Notes: a model not told the origin generated them from the sequence alone. Numbered from the stretch's first letter, positions 31,864 through 41,130 are shown. The stretch is 64,000 bases of DNA from Acidimicrobiia bacterium (GCA_022821985.1 JAJECP010000015.1:1-64000); one strand, 5' to 3'. A program made the numbers and translations.

Positions 31864-33279
31864 CTAACCGCCGGCCCATAGGGGAGGGGTGGGCATCGGG
31901 CCACGAGCCGCCTCGTACGCCGCTGCCAGCGACAGGGACAGGGTCTCGTCGCCGCCCCGGCACATGAACTGGATCGATGTCGGCAAGCCGCCCCCCGGTC
32001 CCGCCGGCGACACGCCCGTCGGCACGGTCGTCGAGCACAGTGCCAGGAAGTTGCCGGCCCGAGTGAACAGCGCCGGGGTGTTCGTCTCGTCAGCCTCATC
32101 CACCGGCAACGGCAGCATCGGCGTGGTGGGCGTCACCATCGCATCGAAGCCCTCGAACGCCTCGGCAAATTCGGCAAGGTCGATGCGCCGCTGCACCATC
32201 GCCGCGATGTACTCGCTGGCCGAGATGCCGGCGCCCGGCAGCACCCTGGCCCGCACCCGCTCGTCGACCTTCGAGGCCGGATCCTCCATCATCTCGCCGT
32301 AGTAGTGGTACGACTCGGCCGTCACGATCACGAAGCGGGTGTTCTTCATCTCCTCGAACGACGTCGGCGGGTCGAAGGGCACCACCTCGGCACCCAGCCC
32401 GACCAGCACCTCGAGCGCCGCGTCATAGGCGGCGAGCTGAGCAGCGTCCACACCCACTCGCTCGGCATCGCTCAGGCAGCCGATGCGCCGGCCGCCCAAA
32501 CCGCCGTCGAGCGCTGCCTGCAGCGTCCCGTAACGACCTCCCCCGGCCAACCAGTCACGTTCAACCTCGGCGGCAGGCGTGCCCAGCATGGCGTCGAACA
32601 TCAGCGCCGCGTCCAGCACCGTTCGAGCCAGCGGCCCCGGCGTGTCCAGCGTGTGCGACAGGGGAACGATGCCGTCGATGGGCAGCAAGCCCTCGGTGGT
32701 CTTCAGCCCCACGATCCCGCACAGCGCCGCGGGCAACCGCACCGACCCGCCCGTGTCGGTGCCGACCGCACATGGCGCCATGCCCGCTGCCACTGCCGCG
32801 CCCGACCCAGACGACGAGCCGCCCGGCGTGCGCAAGACATCCCTGTCCCACGGATTCCACGGTGTACCCATGTGCTGGTTGGTGCCCCAGCCGCCCATGG
32901 CGAACTCGACGGTCTTGGTCTTGCCCAGCAACACGCCGCCGGCCTCCAGCAGTCGGCGAGCAACCGTGCCCGTCGCCGGAGACACCCGGTCGGCCCACTC
33001 GGCCGATCCCGCCGTGGTCACCCGGCCCTCCACGTCCACGATGTCCTTCAGCGCGAACGGCACACCCCAGAACGGCCCCACCGGCTCGCCCGCCCCCAGC
33101 GTCAGCGCCACCTCGGCAGCCTCGGCCGACGCCCGGGCCTCATCCGCGTACACCGCTTGCCAAGCCCCCACACGCCCGTCCAGCGACGCAATCGCCGTCA
33201 GGCATTCCTCGGTGGCCTCCACCGGCGACCGGGACCCATCCCGGTAGCCCGCCGCCAGCTCAGCAATCGTCGCCGTCAC
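31864..33279 (-). CDS. Amidase (amidase-signature family)
   Basis: The protein has 471 residues from a GTG with a GGGGGG site close by. The Ser-cisSer-Lys triad is intact: Lys in PFALKDIVDVEG, cis-Ser in GGSSSGSGAAVAAG, and the nucleophile in GTDTGGSVRLPAALCGIVGL. It also shows TPTTPMLPLPVDEADETNTP and FTRAGNFLALC from the C-terminal lobe. These enzymes hydrolyse amides, and some act as GatA in tRNA amidotransfer, but no GatB/C genes are near and the C-terminus fits a stand-alone amidase. The start is set by the conserved TATIAELAAGYRDGSRSPVE opening. The substrate is unknown. Confidence 0.88.
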   Translation of the reverse strand: MTATIAELAAGYRDGSRSPVEATEECLTAIASLDGRVGAWQAVYADEARASAEAAEVALTLGAGEPVGPFWGVPFALKDIVDVEGRVTTAGSAEWADRVSPATGTVARRLLEAGGVLLGKTKTVEFAMGGWGTNQHMGTPWNPWDRDVLRTPGGSSSGSGAAVAAGMAPCAVGTDTGGSVRLPAALCGIVGLKTTEGLLPIDGIVPLSHTLDTPGPLARTVLDAALMFDAMLGTPAAEVERDWLAGGGRYGTLQAALDGGLGGRRIGCLSDAERVGVDAAQLAAYDAALEVLVGLGAEVVPFDPPTSFEEMKNTRFVIVTAESYHYYGEMMEDPASKVDERVRARVLPGAGISASEYIAAMVQRRIDLAEFAEAFEGFDAMVTPTTPMLPLPVDEADETNTPALFTRAGNFLALCSTTVPTGVSPAGPGGGLPTSIQFMCRGGDETLSLSLAAAYEAARGPMPTPPLWAGG

Positions 33280-33340
33280 AGTTCCCCCCGCCAGCCCGGT
33301 CTCATCGCAGCGAGCAGTCTCGCGCCCCGGCCAGTCCCTC

Positions 33341-34444
33341 TCACGCCCGGAAGCTGCCGCGCCGACCGCCGGGGTTCTCGCGCGGCCCGTAGTAGCCGAA
33401 GGTCCAACCCGGCATGTGCTCCCACTCGATGCGCCCGACCGCCTCCGCATAGCGCTCGGTCGCAGCAATCAGCGCGTCCTCGGCGGCGTAGTCGAATGGA
33501 TCCTGCAGTCGGGCCGCCACACCAGCATCGCTGGGAAGGTTCTCCGCCTGCCATCGCACGGTCCGCCGCAACCCGTCCTCGGGGTCGACCTTGTCTCGAT
33601 AACCGAGCTGCTGGCGAATCTTCTCTGTGCTGAGAATCGAGTGCGCCGATGAGTGGTTGAGCAGGAACGGCCCGCCGGTCGCGGCCAGCTCACCCGGCAC
33701 CGAGACGAGCTCGAACGGGTTGCCGAGCTCGTCGCCGATGATCTGCGCGATCTGCGCATACGTGAACTGCCGGTCGTCGCCCACGTTGTAGACCTCACCC
33801 GCCGACGCATCGATGTGATCCACCGCCAGCAGCACCGCTGAGGTGGCGTTCTCGACGAACGCCGACGTAGCGACGGTGAGCCCGCCGTCGGGCACGATGA
33901 CCCGCCGCCGGCCGTCGAGTGCACGCTTGACCAGCGTCCACTCCCGCGGCAGCACCTGGTTGGGGCCGTAGATGTACGGGTACCGGAAGTGCGTCGCATC
34001 CGGATGCAGCGAGAATGTCAGCTCCTCCGACTCGGCCATCTTGAGCGGCTTGGGCCCCGAGCGCTCATCGCCGACCAGCAGATCGTCCTCGTTCGTCGGC
34101 ACCGCCATCCCTTCGGGAAACTCGACAGCAGGCTCGGCGTACCCGCTGTACACCGGCACGCCGCCGATGGAGATGAGACGGGGCGTCCGGCCGACGAGCA
34201 CTTTGACGATCGACCGCAACCGGCCGTACATCGCAAACACCACATCGAAGTTGCGGCCCTCGATCGACGAGCGGAACGCATCCTCGTCGAAGGGATCGGT
34301 GTGGATGTGCTCGAGATGGTCGGGAATGGTGTCGACCTCGTGGCGCCCGGTGTGCAGGATCGTCACGGTGTGACCGCGATCGACCAGACCATTCACAATG
34401 TGGGGCCCAGTCGGCCCCGTCCCTCCGATGACGAGGATGTTCAC
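33341..34444 (-). CDS. NAD-dependent epimerase/dehydratase family protein
   Basis: The protein has 367 residues from a GTG (MNILVIGGTGPTGPHIVNGL), an extended-SDR Rossmann opening. The usual Tyr-x3-Lys is not obvious; RYPYIYGPNQVLPREWTLVK and later EVYNVGDDRQFTYAQIAQII follow the family layout. It is closest to the atypical epimerase-like proteins that contain a C-terminal FGYYGPRENPGGRRGSFRA. The enzyme could act on an NDP-sugar or on a small ketone. It lies 61 bases beyond the amidase start on the same strand and may share its promoter region. Confidence 0.8.
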   Translation of the reverse strand: MNILVIGGTGPTGPHIVNGLVDRGHTVTILHTGRHEVDTIPDHLEHIHTDPFDEDAFRSSIEGRNFDVVFAMYGRLRSIVKVLVGRTPRLISIGGVPVYSGYAEPAVEFPEGMAVPTNEDDLLVGDERSGPKPLKMAESEELTFSLHPDATHFRYPYIYGPNQVLPREWTLVKRALDGRRRVIVPDGGLTVATSAFVENATSAVLLAVDHIDASAGEVYNVGDDRQFTYAQIAQIIGDELGNPFELVSVPGELAATGGPFLLNHSSAHSILSTEKIRQQLGYRDKVDPEDGLRRTVRWQAENLPSDAGVAARLQDPFDYAAEDALIAATERYAEAVGRIEWEHMPGWTFGYYGPRENPGGRRGSFRA

Positions 34445-34568
34445 TCCGTCAGCTTGGCCCACCAGCGCAAACGACGCTCAGTCCCGGCGCACCTCCGGCG
34501 GCGTGAAGCGGGTCGGGGCGGTGGGTTAGCTTCGGCGTTGGCGCGGCGCATCGACGAGGGGGCTTGCG

Positions 34569-34976
34569 ATGGTCGGAGAACTGGACGGGCATGAACTCGA
34601 CAAGATGCGGGGGCTGACGTTCCTGTGGGTGGTGCTGCTGGGCGGCGGCCTTGCGTTGATGTTCGGCTTGACGCAATGGGGCCTGCTCGACGACGTTCCG
34701 ATAAGCGAGAGCGCGGCCATCGCCGTGGGCACCAACAACGGCATCGGGATCGTCGCGTTCGGCGGATGGAACGCCATCGGCATCGTGGCCATCGGAGGAG
34801 CGAACTCCATCGGGATCATCTCGATCGGCGGGCTCAACAGCATCGGGGTGATCTCGTTCGGGGGTCTGAACTCGGTGGGCTTCCTCGCCCACGGCGGCGT
34901 CGGTGCCTTCGGTGCTCGCAGCACACGGTTTCTCGCGTGGTCGCCGCTCAAGATGCGCGGCAGCAAGCCCTGCTGA
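34569..34976 (+). CDS. Membrane protein with five perfect 11-residue repeats
   Basis: The 135-residue ORF has one hydrophobic helix near the N-terminus (about 17-35, TFLWVVLLGGGLALMFGLTQ). Five consecutive 11-residue repeats start at Asn57, 68, 79, 90 and 101, each of the form N-x-I/V-G-x-x-A/S-x-G-G-x (for example NSIGIISIGGL). Such a Gly/Ile ladder predicts a right-handed beta-helix or solenoid stack. The tail ends FLAWSPLKMRGSKPC. I do not recognise a named family. Similar IGG-repeat proteins occur in other bacteria without known function. The start (ATG with GGAG-poor upstream) is uncertain. Confidence 0.6.
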   Translation: MVGELDGHELDKMRGLTFLWVVLLGGGLALMFGLTQWGLLDDVPISESAAIAVGTNNGIGIVAFGGWNAIGIVAIGGANSIGIISIGGLNSIGVISFGGLNSVGFLAHGGVGAFGARSTRFLAWSPLKMRGSKPC

Positions 34977-35075
34977 ATGGACGTGCATCTGCCCGCAGAC
35001 AGTTCGCTCGGCCGACGCCTCACCGGAGCACTCGGTTGCGATGACGGCCCGGCAGTGCCGTTCGGGGCGTAAGCG

Positions 35076-36275
35076 GTGACAGCGGTCGAGTCAGGAGCGC
35101 CGCAGGGACCGCTGGCGGGCATCCGTGTCGTGGAGATCGCCACGTTCATCGCCGCGCCCGGCGGCGCGCACCTGCTGGCATCGCAGGGCGCCGAGGTCAT
35201 CAAGGTGGAGGACCTGGTGGTCGGCGACCCGCTGCGCATGTTCGGGTCGAGCCGGGGCGGCATGTCGGGCTGGTTCGCCAACCTCAATGCGGGCAAGCGC
35301 TCGCTCGCCATGGACATCGCCTCACCCGAGGGCCGCGAGCTCATGGCCGACCTGCTCGCCACCGCCGACGTATTCGTGCAGGCGTACCGCCCGGGCGTGG
35401 CCGAGCGGCTCGGCATCGGCGAAGCCGACGTGCGCAAGCGCAACCCCGACGTCATCTACGTCTCGATCAGCGGTTTCGGCCGTGATGGGCCGTATTCGAA
35501 ACGGCCGGCCTACGACGCCGTCATCCAGGGTTGGTCGGGCATCGCGGCGGTACAGGGCGGCGACGGCGAGCCGCAGTTCGTGAAGAGCTTCATCCCCGAC
35601 AAGGTCACCTCGCTGACGTGGACCCAGGCCGTGTGCGCAGCGCTGTTCGCCCGTGAGCGCACCGGCCGGGGTGAGCACGTCGAGCTGTCGCTGCTCGACT
35701 CGGCGGTCAGCTTCATGTGGCCCGACGCGATGATGGACCACACCGTCCTGGCCGAGGACGCCGACCATCGCCCGAACGTGCTGGCCGGCTACCGCTTGCT
35801 GGCCTGCCGGGACGGCTACGTGGCGGTCATGCCGCTGACTGATGCCCACTGGAAGGGCGTGGCCGATGCGTTCGACCGGCCCGACCTGCTCACCGATCCT
35901 CGCTTCGCCGAAGCGGGGAGGCGAGCGGCGCATTTTGCCGAAATGCTCGACACGCTCGGCGAGGTGGTGGCCGATGTGGCCCGCGATGACGTTGTGGACT
36001 GGCTGGTTGCCGCCGACGTGCCGGTGGCACCGGCGCTGCGCCCCGAAGAGGTGGCCGCCGATCCGCAGGTGCAGCACACAGGCGTCGTGCGAGGAGTCGA
36101 CCACCCCATCGTCGGCCGGATCCGCCAGCACCGCCCCGCTGCACTGTTCGCAGGCGACACGCCCGAGCTGCGCCCCGCCGTCGAGCGCGGTGCCGACACA
36201 GATCAGATTCTCGCTGAGCTCGGCAAGACCTCCGACGCCATCGCCGAGCTGCGTGCCGCCGGAGTCGTGCGTTAG
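35076..36275 (+). CDS. CaiB/BaiF-type (family III) CoA-transferase
   Basis: The protein has 399 residues from a GTG. The family fold is clear: GIRVVEIATFIAAPGGAHLL, GAEVIKVEDLVVGDPLR, SGWFANLNAGKRSLAMD, FVQAYRPGVAERLGIG and YVSISGFGRDGPYSKRPAYD. The catalytic Asp is in ELSLLDSAVSFMWPDAMM. It transfers CoA between carboxylic acids. A flavin-dependent acyl-CoA-dehydrogenase-like enzyme follows after 10 bases and is surely co-transcribed. The donor and acceptor acids are unknown; steroid- or carnitine-type acids are used by relatives. Confidence 0.88.
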   Translation: MTAVESGAPQGPLAGIRVVEIATFIAAPGGAHLLASQGAEVIKVEDLVVGDPLRMFGSSRGGMSGWFANLNAGKRSLAMDIASPEGRELMADLLATADVFVQAYRPGVAERLGIGEADVRKRNPDVIYVSISGFGRDGPYSKRPAYDAVIQGWSGIAAVQGGDGEPQFVKSFIPDKVTSLTWTQAVCAALFARERTGRGEHVELSLLDSAVSFMWPDAMMDHTVLAEDADHRPNVLAGYRLLACRDGYVAVMPLTDAHWKGVADAFDRPDLLTDPRFAEAGRRAAHFAEMLDTLGEVVADVARDDVVDWLVAADVPVAPALRPEEVAADPQVQHTGVVRGVDHPIVGRIRQHRPAALFAGDTPELRPAVERGADTDQILAELGKTSDAIAELRAAGVVR

Positions 36276-36285
36276 GAATAGTGAG

Positions 36286-37479
36286 ATGACGGTCACCGAC
36301 GCACCAGGCGCTGCAGCTTCGGGCGATCCGGCCCCCGACCTGCGCATCGACGAGCATGCCGGCGCGGTCCTGGCCGAGCACGCCGCCTGGAACGAGGAAC
36401 ACCGGCACCTGTCCGAGCACTCCCTGTCGGCCCTGCGCGACTCGGGAGCGCTGCGGCTGCTGGTGCCCGACCGGGTCGGCGGCGACGAGCTCACCTTCGC
36501 CGACATGGTGGCCAACGTGCGCGAGGCCGCCCTGCACGACGGCGCCGCAGCCTGGGTGCTGATGGTGCTGGTCGGCCACAGCTGGATGATCGGCTCGATG
36601 AGCGAAGACCTCCAAGATGAGGTGTACGGGGCCGACCTCGATTCGATCGTGCCGGGCTCGCTGGCCCCGGTCGGCTCGGCCACCGAGTGCGACGGCGGCT
36701 GGCTGGTCGACGGGCGCTGGCCGTTCACGAGCGGAGCGGTCTGGGGCGACTGGTTCCTGCTGGGCTCGCAGGTGCGCGAGCCGGGGGAGCGACCCCGCCT
36801 GATCCACGTGGTGATGCCCCGCTCCGACATCACCGTCGACGACAACTGGTACGCGATCGGCCTGCGGGGCACCGGTTCGTGCGATGTCACCGCCGAGCAG
36901 GCCTTCGTGCCCACCCACCGCATGCTCGACTCCGGCGAGCTGCTCGGCGCCCGTTCGCCGTGGTCAGCCCGCCACCGCACGTCGCTGTACCACACGCCCG
37001 TTCTGCCCGGGCTGGCGGTGCATGTCGCGGCTACGGCGCTCGGGCTCGCCCGGGCCGGGCTCGATGATGCCGCCGACCGCTTCGGTGTCCAGGACGACCG
37101 TTACATGGGCACGGCCAAGTCGCGCCGGCCCGGGCTGCACATGCGCCTCGCCGAGGCCAACACCGAGGTGCGCTCTGCCGAGATGCTCATCGACGACACG
37201 ATCGGCCTGCTCCGCCAAGCCGCCGAAGGAGACGACTCCAAGGCGCTGCGAGCCCACGCCAAGTACCAGGGCAGCTACGCCATCGAGCTGTGTCGGCGGG
37301 CGCTCGACCGGGTCACCACGGCCGCCGGCGGGCGGGCAGTCTTCGACGGCAGCCGCCTGCAGCAGGCCTTCCGGGACGTCACGATGGCCTCCCAGCACCA
37401 GGTCGCCGATCTCGACACGGTGGGCGAGGCCTACGGCCGCACCCGCCTCGGCATGGACCCCGGCCCCCACCCGCTGTAG
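36286..37479 (+). CDS. Acyl-CoA-dehydrogenase-fold flavin monooxygenase (HsaA/DszC-like)
   Basis: The protein has 397 residues starting at the ATG 10 bases after the CoA-transferase stop. Its N-terminal helical domain has LRDSGALRLLVPDRVGGDEL and HDGAAAWVLMVLVGHSWMIG. The middle has GWLVDGRWPFTSGAVWGDWF and WYAIGLRGTGSCDVTAEQAF. This GTGS-D pattern, and the lack of the catalytic Glu motif of true dehydrogenases, is that of group D flavin monooxygenases such as HsaA. A reduced-flavin supplier would be needed, and none is adjacent. It could also be an unusual acyl-CoA dehydrogenase, as its CoA-transferase neighbour would suggest. Confidence 0.78.
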   Translation: MTVTDAPGAAASGDPAPDLRIDEHAGAVLAEHAAWNEEHRHLSEHSLSALRDSGALRLLVPDRVGGDELTFADMVANVREAALHDGAAAWVLMVLVGHSWMIGSMSEDLQDEVYGADLDSIVPGSLAPVGSATECDGGWLVDGRWPFTSGAVWGDWFLLGSQVREPGERPRLIHVVMPRSDITVDDNWYAIGLRGTGSCDVTAEQAFVPTHRMLDSGELLGARSPWSARHRTSLYHTPVLPGLAVHVAATALGLARAGLDDAADRFGVQDDRYMGTAKSRRPGLHMRLAEANTEVRSAEMLIDDTIGLLRQAAEGDDSKALRAHAKYQGSYAIELCRRALDRVTTAAGGRAVFDGSRLQQAFRDVTMASQHQVADLDTVGEAYGRTRLGMDPGPHPL

Positions 37480-37510
37480 CTCGCCAGTCGGCAACACGAA
37501 ATATGTGACC

Positions 37511-37529
37511 GTTGGCGGACATGGCCAAC
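37511..37529. promoter_or_regulatory. Inverted repeat GTTGGC-N7-GCCAAC upstream of a lipoprotein gene
   Basis: GTTGGC (37511-37516) and GCCAAC (37524-37529) form a perfect dyad. GATACT (37532-37537) directly after it could be a -10 element, and GGCCTAAGGCC (37539-37549) is a second, shorter dyad. The layout is that of a repressible promoter for the lipoprotein gene at 37609. The regulator is unknown. Confidence 0.4.
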
Positions 37530-37608
37530 TGAGATACTGGCCTAAGGCCGGTTCGTGTCCGCGACGCCCAGCAGATGGCGCCGCCGTTCCGGCAAGGAGA
37601 TGATGAAC

Positions 37609-38685
37609 GTGAAGGCTCGCAAGGCGAGGCTCGCGGCGGCCGTCGCGGCCGTGACGCTGGTCGCCGCTGCATGCGGTGGCGCCGACGACGGCGATGGGGG
37701 AGATGCCGCGACGCCGGCGACATCGGCGCCGACGACTACCGCAGCGCCTCCGACCAGCGCGGCTCCCACCACAGCGCCGCCGCCGACGACCGAGGCAGCC
37801 AGCGAACTGCCGACCGATGCGATGGGCTTGCTGATAGCGGCAATCGAGAACAGCGCCGCACTATCGGTGCGCGGTGACATGCGCTTGGACATGGCCGAGA
37901 TGGCGAGCGTGGCCGTGCAGTTCGAGGCCGACGCCAACCAGAACCAATCGATAACGATGCAATTCGGGGAGATGATGGGACCCGACGGCGAGGGTCCAGG
38001 AGTCGAGGTCCGATTCGTCGACGGCAACCTGTACCTGCAGTTCGTGGTTCCCGAGGGGATGCAGGGTCTGCTCGGCGGCGCGATGCCGCAGGGCTGGTTC
38101 ACGCTGGATGCAGAGGCCGCTGCCGGGATGGGATTGGTGTGCCCCTCGCCGGTGCCCGGCGGGACGCCGATGGGTGGTGTGTGCCAGCTTCCCAACGACA
38201 ACACCTTCCTGATCGAGCACCTGACGGGCGCCGAGATCGTCGGCCAGGACAACCTCGACGGGCTGGCTGTTTCTCACGTTCGGTTCACGGTCGATGCAGT
38301 GGCCCTGGCGGCGGAAGCCGTCGCCTCATTCGGGGATGACAGCGGCGCTGGGGGCGCAGTTCCCTTCGGCGGCGATTTCGGCCCCGACGAGCTCATCTTC
38401 GACGTCTGGATCGACGCTGATGGTCTGATCAGGCGCCTGAGCCTCGACTTGGGCGCCGTCATGGAAGAGCTCATGGGCGACTCGGACGAGACCGAATCGG
38501 ACAGCTTCGGGGACGCTTTCGCCAGCCTGTTCGACATCACCAACGTGATCAGCTACTACGACTACGGCGCCGACATCACCATCGAGGCACCGCCCGCGGA
38601 CGAGATCGTCGGCGATTTTGGCGACCTGATGGGATCCGACTTCGGCGAGGCTTCAGCCACCGCTCCGGGATACGAGAACTCATAG
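37609..38685 (+). CDS. LppX/LprG-like lipoprotein
   Basis: The protein has 358 residues from the GTG at 37609, chosen because AAGGAG (37594-37599) lies nine bases upstream; the two in-frame ATGs at 37600 and 37603 abut the site. The lipoprotein signal is KARLAAAVAAVTLVAAACGG, then a long Thr/Pro/Ala linker to about 65. The mature domain has VRGDMRLDMAEMASVAVQFE, VRFVDGNLYLQFVVPEGMQG and FDVWIDADGLIRRLSLDLGA. This strand pattern resembles the half-barrel lipid-binding lipoproteins of mycobacteria, but without a family signature. It may carry lipids or glycolipids at the membrane face. The promoter region has a dyad. Confidence 0.65.
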   Translation: MKARKARLAAAVAAVTLVAAACGGADDGDGGDAATPATSAPTTTAAPPTSAAPTTAPPPTTEAASELPTDAMGLLIAAIENSAALSVRGDMRLDMAEMASVAVQFEADANQNQSITMQFGEMMGPDGEGPGVEVRFVDGNLYLQFVVPEGMQGLLGGAMPQGWFTLDAEAAAGMGLVCPSPVPGGTPMGGVCQLPNDNTFLIEHLTGAEIVGQDNLDGLAVSHVRFTVDAVALAAEAVASFGDDSGAGGAVPFGGDFGPDELIFDVWIDADGLIRRLSLDLGAVMEELMGDSDETESDSFGDAFASLFDITNVISYYDYGADITIEAPPADEIVGDFGDLMGSDFGEASATAPGYENS

Positions 38686-38733
38686 CCGCGTGTCAGACTG
38701 CCCCGTGGATGGCGCCGGAACCGGGGAGCGGGC

Positions 38734-39528
38734 ATGTCGCTGGAACTTGAGACCGTGCGGGTGGACGGCGACGGGCCAGTGCGCCACTTGGTGCTCAACC
38801 GGCCCGAGGTTCACAACGCCGTCAACTCCCAGCTGATAGCCGACGTTCACGCTGCCTGCTTGGCGCTCGACGCCGACCCGAGCGTGCGGGTGGTGATCGT
38901 GCGTGGCGAGGGCCGCAGCCTGTCCTCGGGGGCCGATCTCAAGCAGGGGCGGGGCACCAGCCTCGACGCCATGCTCGGCTCCAAGGCGGGCGCCCGCATG
39001 TACGACACGCTGATGAATCTCAACGCGATCACGATCTGCCTCTGCCACGGCTACATGATCGGAGGGGGAGGGGTGCTGCCCGCTGCGTGCGATTTCCGCA
39101 TCGGCAGCCCGTCGATGAGCCTCACGCTCAACGAGGTCAGCATCGGCTTCAACCTCACCTGGCACTCGGTGCCGGCGCTGGTGAACCTGGTGGGGCCGCA
39201 CCGGGCCAAGGAGATGCTGATCCTCGGGCGCACGTATGGCATGGACGAACTCGACGGGTGGGGCTTCTTCACCGAGACCGTGTCCAGCGACAACGAGCTG
39301 GTGCCGGCCGCTGAACGCCTGGCCGCAGCCGTCGTGAACCAGCCGCCGGTGCCGGTCACGTCGTCGAAGGCATCGATCAACGCGCAGGCGATGCCGCTCG
39401 GCCGGGCCATCAACCACCTCGATCACGTGGCCGTCGGCTACATGGGCAAGAGCGACAGCTCCCGCACGGCCGTGCGCAGCTACTTCGACCGGGACGATCC
39501 CGACGCCCGTACCTGGTCCGACGACTGA
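38734..39528 (+). CDS. Enoyl-CoA hydratase/isomerase family protein
   Basis: The 264-residue protein has the crotonase opening RHLVLNRPEVHNAVNSQLIA, the oxyanion segment VRGEGRSLSSGADLKQGRGT and CHGYMIGGGGVLPAACDFRI, and the active-site region LTLNEVSIGFNLTWHSVPAL. The first catalytic Glu (NEVSIGF) is present; the second position is Asn/Trp-type, so isomerase or hydrolase activity is possible instead of hydration. A GGGGAG site precedes the ATG. It lies 48 bases after the lipoprotein gene and 8 bases before the cupredoxin gene on the same strand. Confidence 0.85.
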   Translation: MSLELETVRVDGDGPVRHLVLNRPEVHNAVNSQLIADVHAACLALDADPSVRVVIVRGEGRSLSSGADLKQGRGTSLDAMLGSKAGARMYDTLMNLNAITICLCHGYMIGGGGVLPAACDFRIGSPSMSLTLNEVSIGFNLTWHSVPALVNLVGPHRAKEMLILGRTYGMDELDGWGFFTETVSSDNELVPAAERLAAAVVNQPPVPVTSSKASINAQAMPLGRAINHLDHVAVGYMGKSDSSRTAVRSYFDRDDPDARTWSDD

Positions 39529-39536
39529 GCAAGGCG

Positions 39537-40004
39537 ATGGCTGGGTCCGGCAGCGCTGAGTCTGACGGCGTCGAGCCCGACGACCTCGAGCCCAGCGGCG
39601 CATCGAGCGGCGTGAGCGGGCCGAGCCGGCGCGACCGGGGCTGGCCGAACCAGCGCACCCTGCTGCTGTACTTGCTGGGCGGGCTGCTGATCGCGGCGAT
39701 CCCCGTCATAGTGGCGCGCTTCGTCGACCAGCCCCCCGGCGACACCTACACCATCGACATACCGCCGGGAACGGCCGCCGCCATCGCAGCCGGCCAGGAC
39801 GTAGACGTCGTTCCTGACGAGCTGGACCTCACGCTTCGAGACGTGCTGATCATCGTGAACCGTGACTCGGTGGCGCACACCATCGGCCCGTTCGAGATCG
39901 GACCCGGCGAGCAATCCGAGCACTCGTTCAACGAGGTGGCTGCCATCAGCGCCTATTGCTCGCTGCACCCCTCCGGCAGCATCAGCATCTCCATCGGCGA
40001 GTAG
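39537..40004 (+). CDS. Membrane-anchored cupredoxin-like protein
   Basis: The 155-residue protein has a charged disordered N-terminus (1-40), one membrane helix (about 41-60, TLLLYLLGGLLIAAIPVIVA) and an extracytoplasmic domain. It reads LIIVNRDSVAHTIGPFEIGP with His114 and SAYCSLHPSGSISISI with Cys141 and His144. His...Cys-x2-His is the ligand set of type 1 copper sites; the usual axial Met is absent, replaced by Ser/Gly positions. It would be an electron carrier or copper-binding protein on the outer face. The start follows the enoyl-CoA hydratase stop by eight bases. Confidence 0.75.
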   Translation: MAGSGSAESDGVEPDDLEPSGASSGVSGPSRRDRGWPNQRTLLLYLLGGLLIAAIPVIVARFVDQPPGDTYTIDIPPGTAAAIAAGQDVDVVPDELDLTLRDVLIIVNRDSVAHTIGPFEIGPGEQSEHSFNEVAAISAYCSLHPSGSISISIGE

Positions 40005-40064
40005 CTGAGGCTTCGAAGAATCAGACCCGCAAGCCCAGATGCCACAGCGGGCTCACGTGACTCT

Positions 40065-40943
40065 CTACGACTCCCGGCAGGCCGGCAAGGCCTCATCGGC
40101 GAACTGCACGACCGCATCCTCGGGCCGGCCCATGCGCAGCGCCGCAGTGTTGATCAGCAGCCGCTGCACACCGTGGTCGCGGTACACCTCGAGCCCTTCA
40201 AGGCCCTCGCGGTGGTAGTTCCAGTACGCCGTCAGCGCCAGCTCGGCCGGGTCGCGCCCCTGCCGGTCGCACTCGGCTCGCATCTCGCCGATCAAGCGCT
40301 TGAAGTCGTCGAGATCCTTGTGGATCACATACCAGCCGTCGCCCCGCGCCACCAGGCGACGGATGGCCGGCGGCGTGGTGCCGCCGATGAGCAGCGGCAT
40401 GCGGGGCCGCTGTGCCGGTGTCGGCAGCATCGAGAACCCCGTCCAGTCCAGGAACTCGCCCCGGAAATCGACGTCCTCGCCGGACCACGCAGCGGTCATG
40501 GCGTCGATGTACTCGTCGGCCCGGGCGCCCCGGCGGTCGAACGGCACGCCGAGCGCGTCGAACTCCTCCTCCAGCCAGCCCACGCCGATGCCGAGCTCCA
40601 GCCGCCCGTCCGACAGATGGTCGAGCGATGACGCCTGCTTGGCGAAGTACAGGGCGTTGGCCTGGGTGACGATGTTGACGCCGGTGCCGAGCCGCAACCG
40701 CTCGGTGGCCCCGGCGACGAAGGTCAGCGCGATGAACGGGTCGGTGAAGCCTGCGTCCGTTGGGAGGCCCAGCTTGCCGCTGGGGTTGTACGGGTACCGG
40801 CTCTCGTAGTCGTGCGGCACGATCACGTGCTCGAACGTCCACACCGATTCGTAGCCGAGCTCCTCGAGCTGCTGGGCGAACGACCGCAGGTATCCGGGGT
40901 CGAGGTAGGCGGCCGAGTTGATGGGGGTGATGCCGACGTGCAT
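40065..40943 (-). CDS. LLM-class F420-dependent oxidoreductase
   Basis: The protein has 292 residues from the ATG at 40943, seven bases after TACAGT, a leaderless-type arrangement. The luciferase-like barrel is shown by MHVGITPINSAAYLDPGYLR, GYESVWTFEHVIVPHDYESR, RLRLGTGVNIVTQANALYFA, LDHLSDGRLELGIGVGWLEE and GTTPPAIRRLVARGDGWYV. These match the F420-dependent TIGR03619-type subgroup. It reduces or oxidises a substrate with F420 or FMN; the substrate is unknown. A second LLM enzyme at 53612-54667 is more distant. Confidence 0.87.
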   Translation of the reverse strand: MHVGITPINSAAYLDPGYLRSFAQQLEELGYESVWTFEHVIVPHDYESRYPYNPSGKLGLPTDAGFTDPFIALTFVAGATERLRLGTGVNIVTQANALYFAKQASSLDHLSDGRLELGIGVGWLEEEFDALGVPFDRRGARADEYIDAMTAAWSGEDVDFRGEFLDWTGFSMLPTPAQRPRMPLLIGGTTPPAIRRLVARGDGWYVIHKDLDDFKRLIGEMRAECDRQGRDPAELALTAYWNYHREGLEGLEVYRDHGVQRLLINTAALRMGRPEDAVVQFADEALPACRES

Positions 40944-41130
40944 CTGCGGGACTGTACGCAACACCCGCAGCGGGTGCCGGTGGCTTCGACGGCCCGATCA
41001 GCCGGCTATCCCGATCCGCTTGCCGAGCCCGCTAGCACGCTGAGCTCGCCCAGCCCACCAGCCCGGCGTTCCGCGCAGTCGTGCATGCGGCGGCCCGGTG
41101 CGCCAAGCTGTTGCGGTGCGGGAGGGGACA

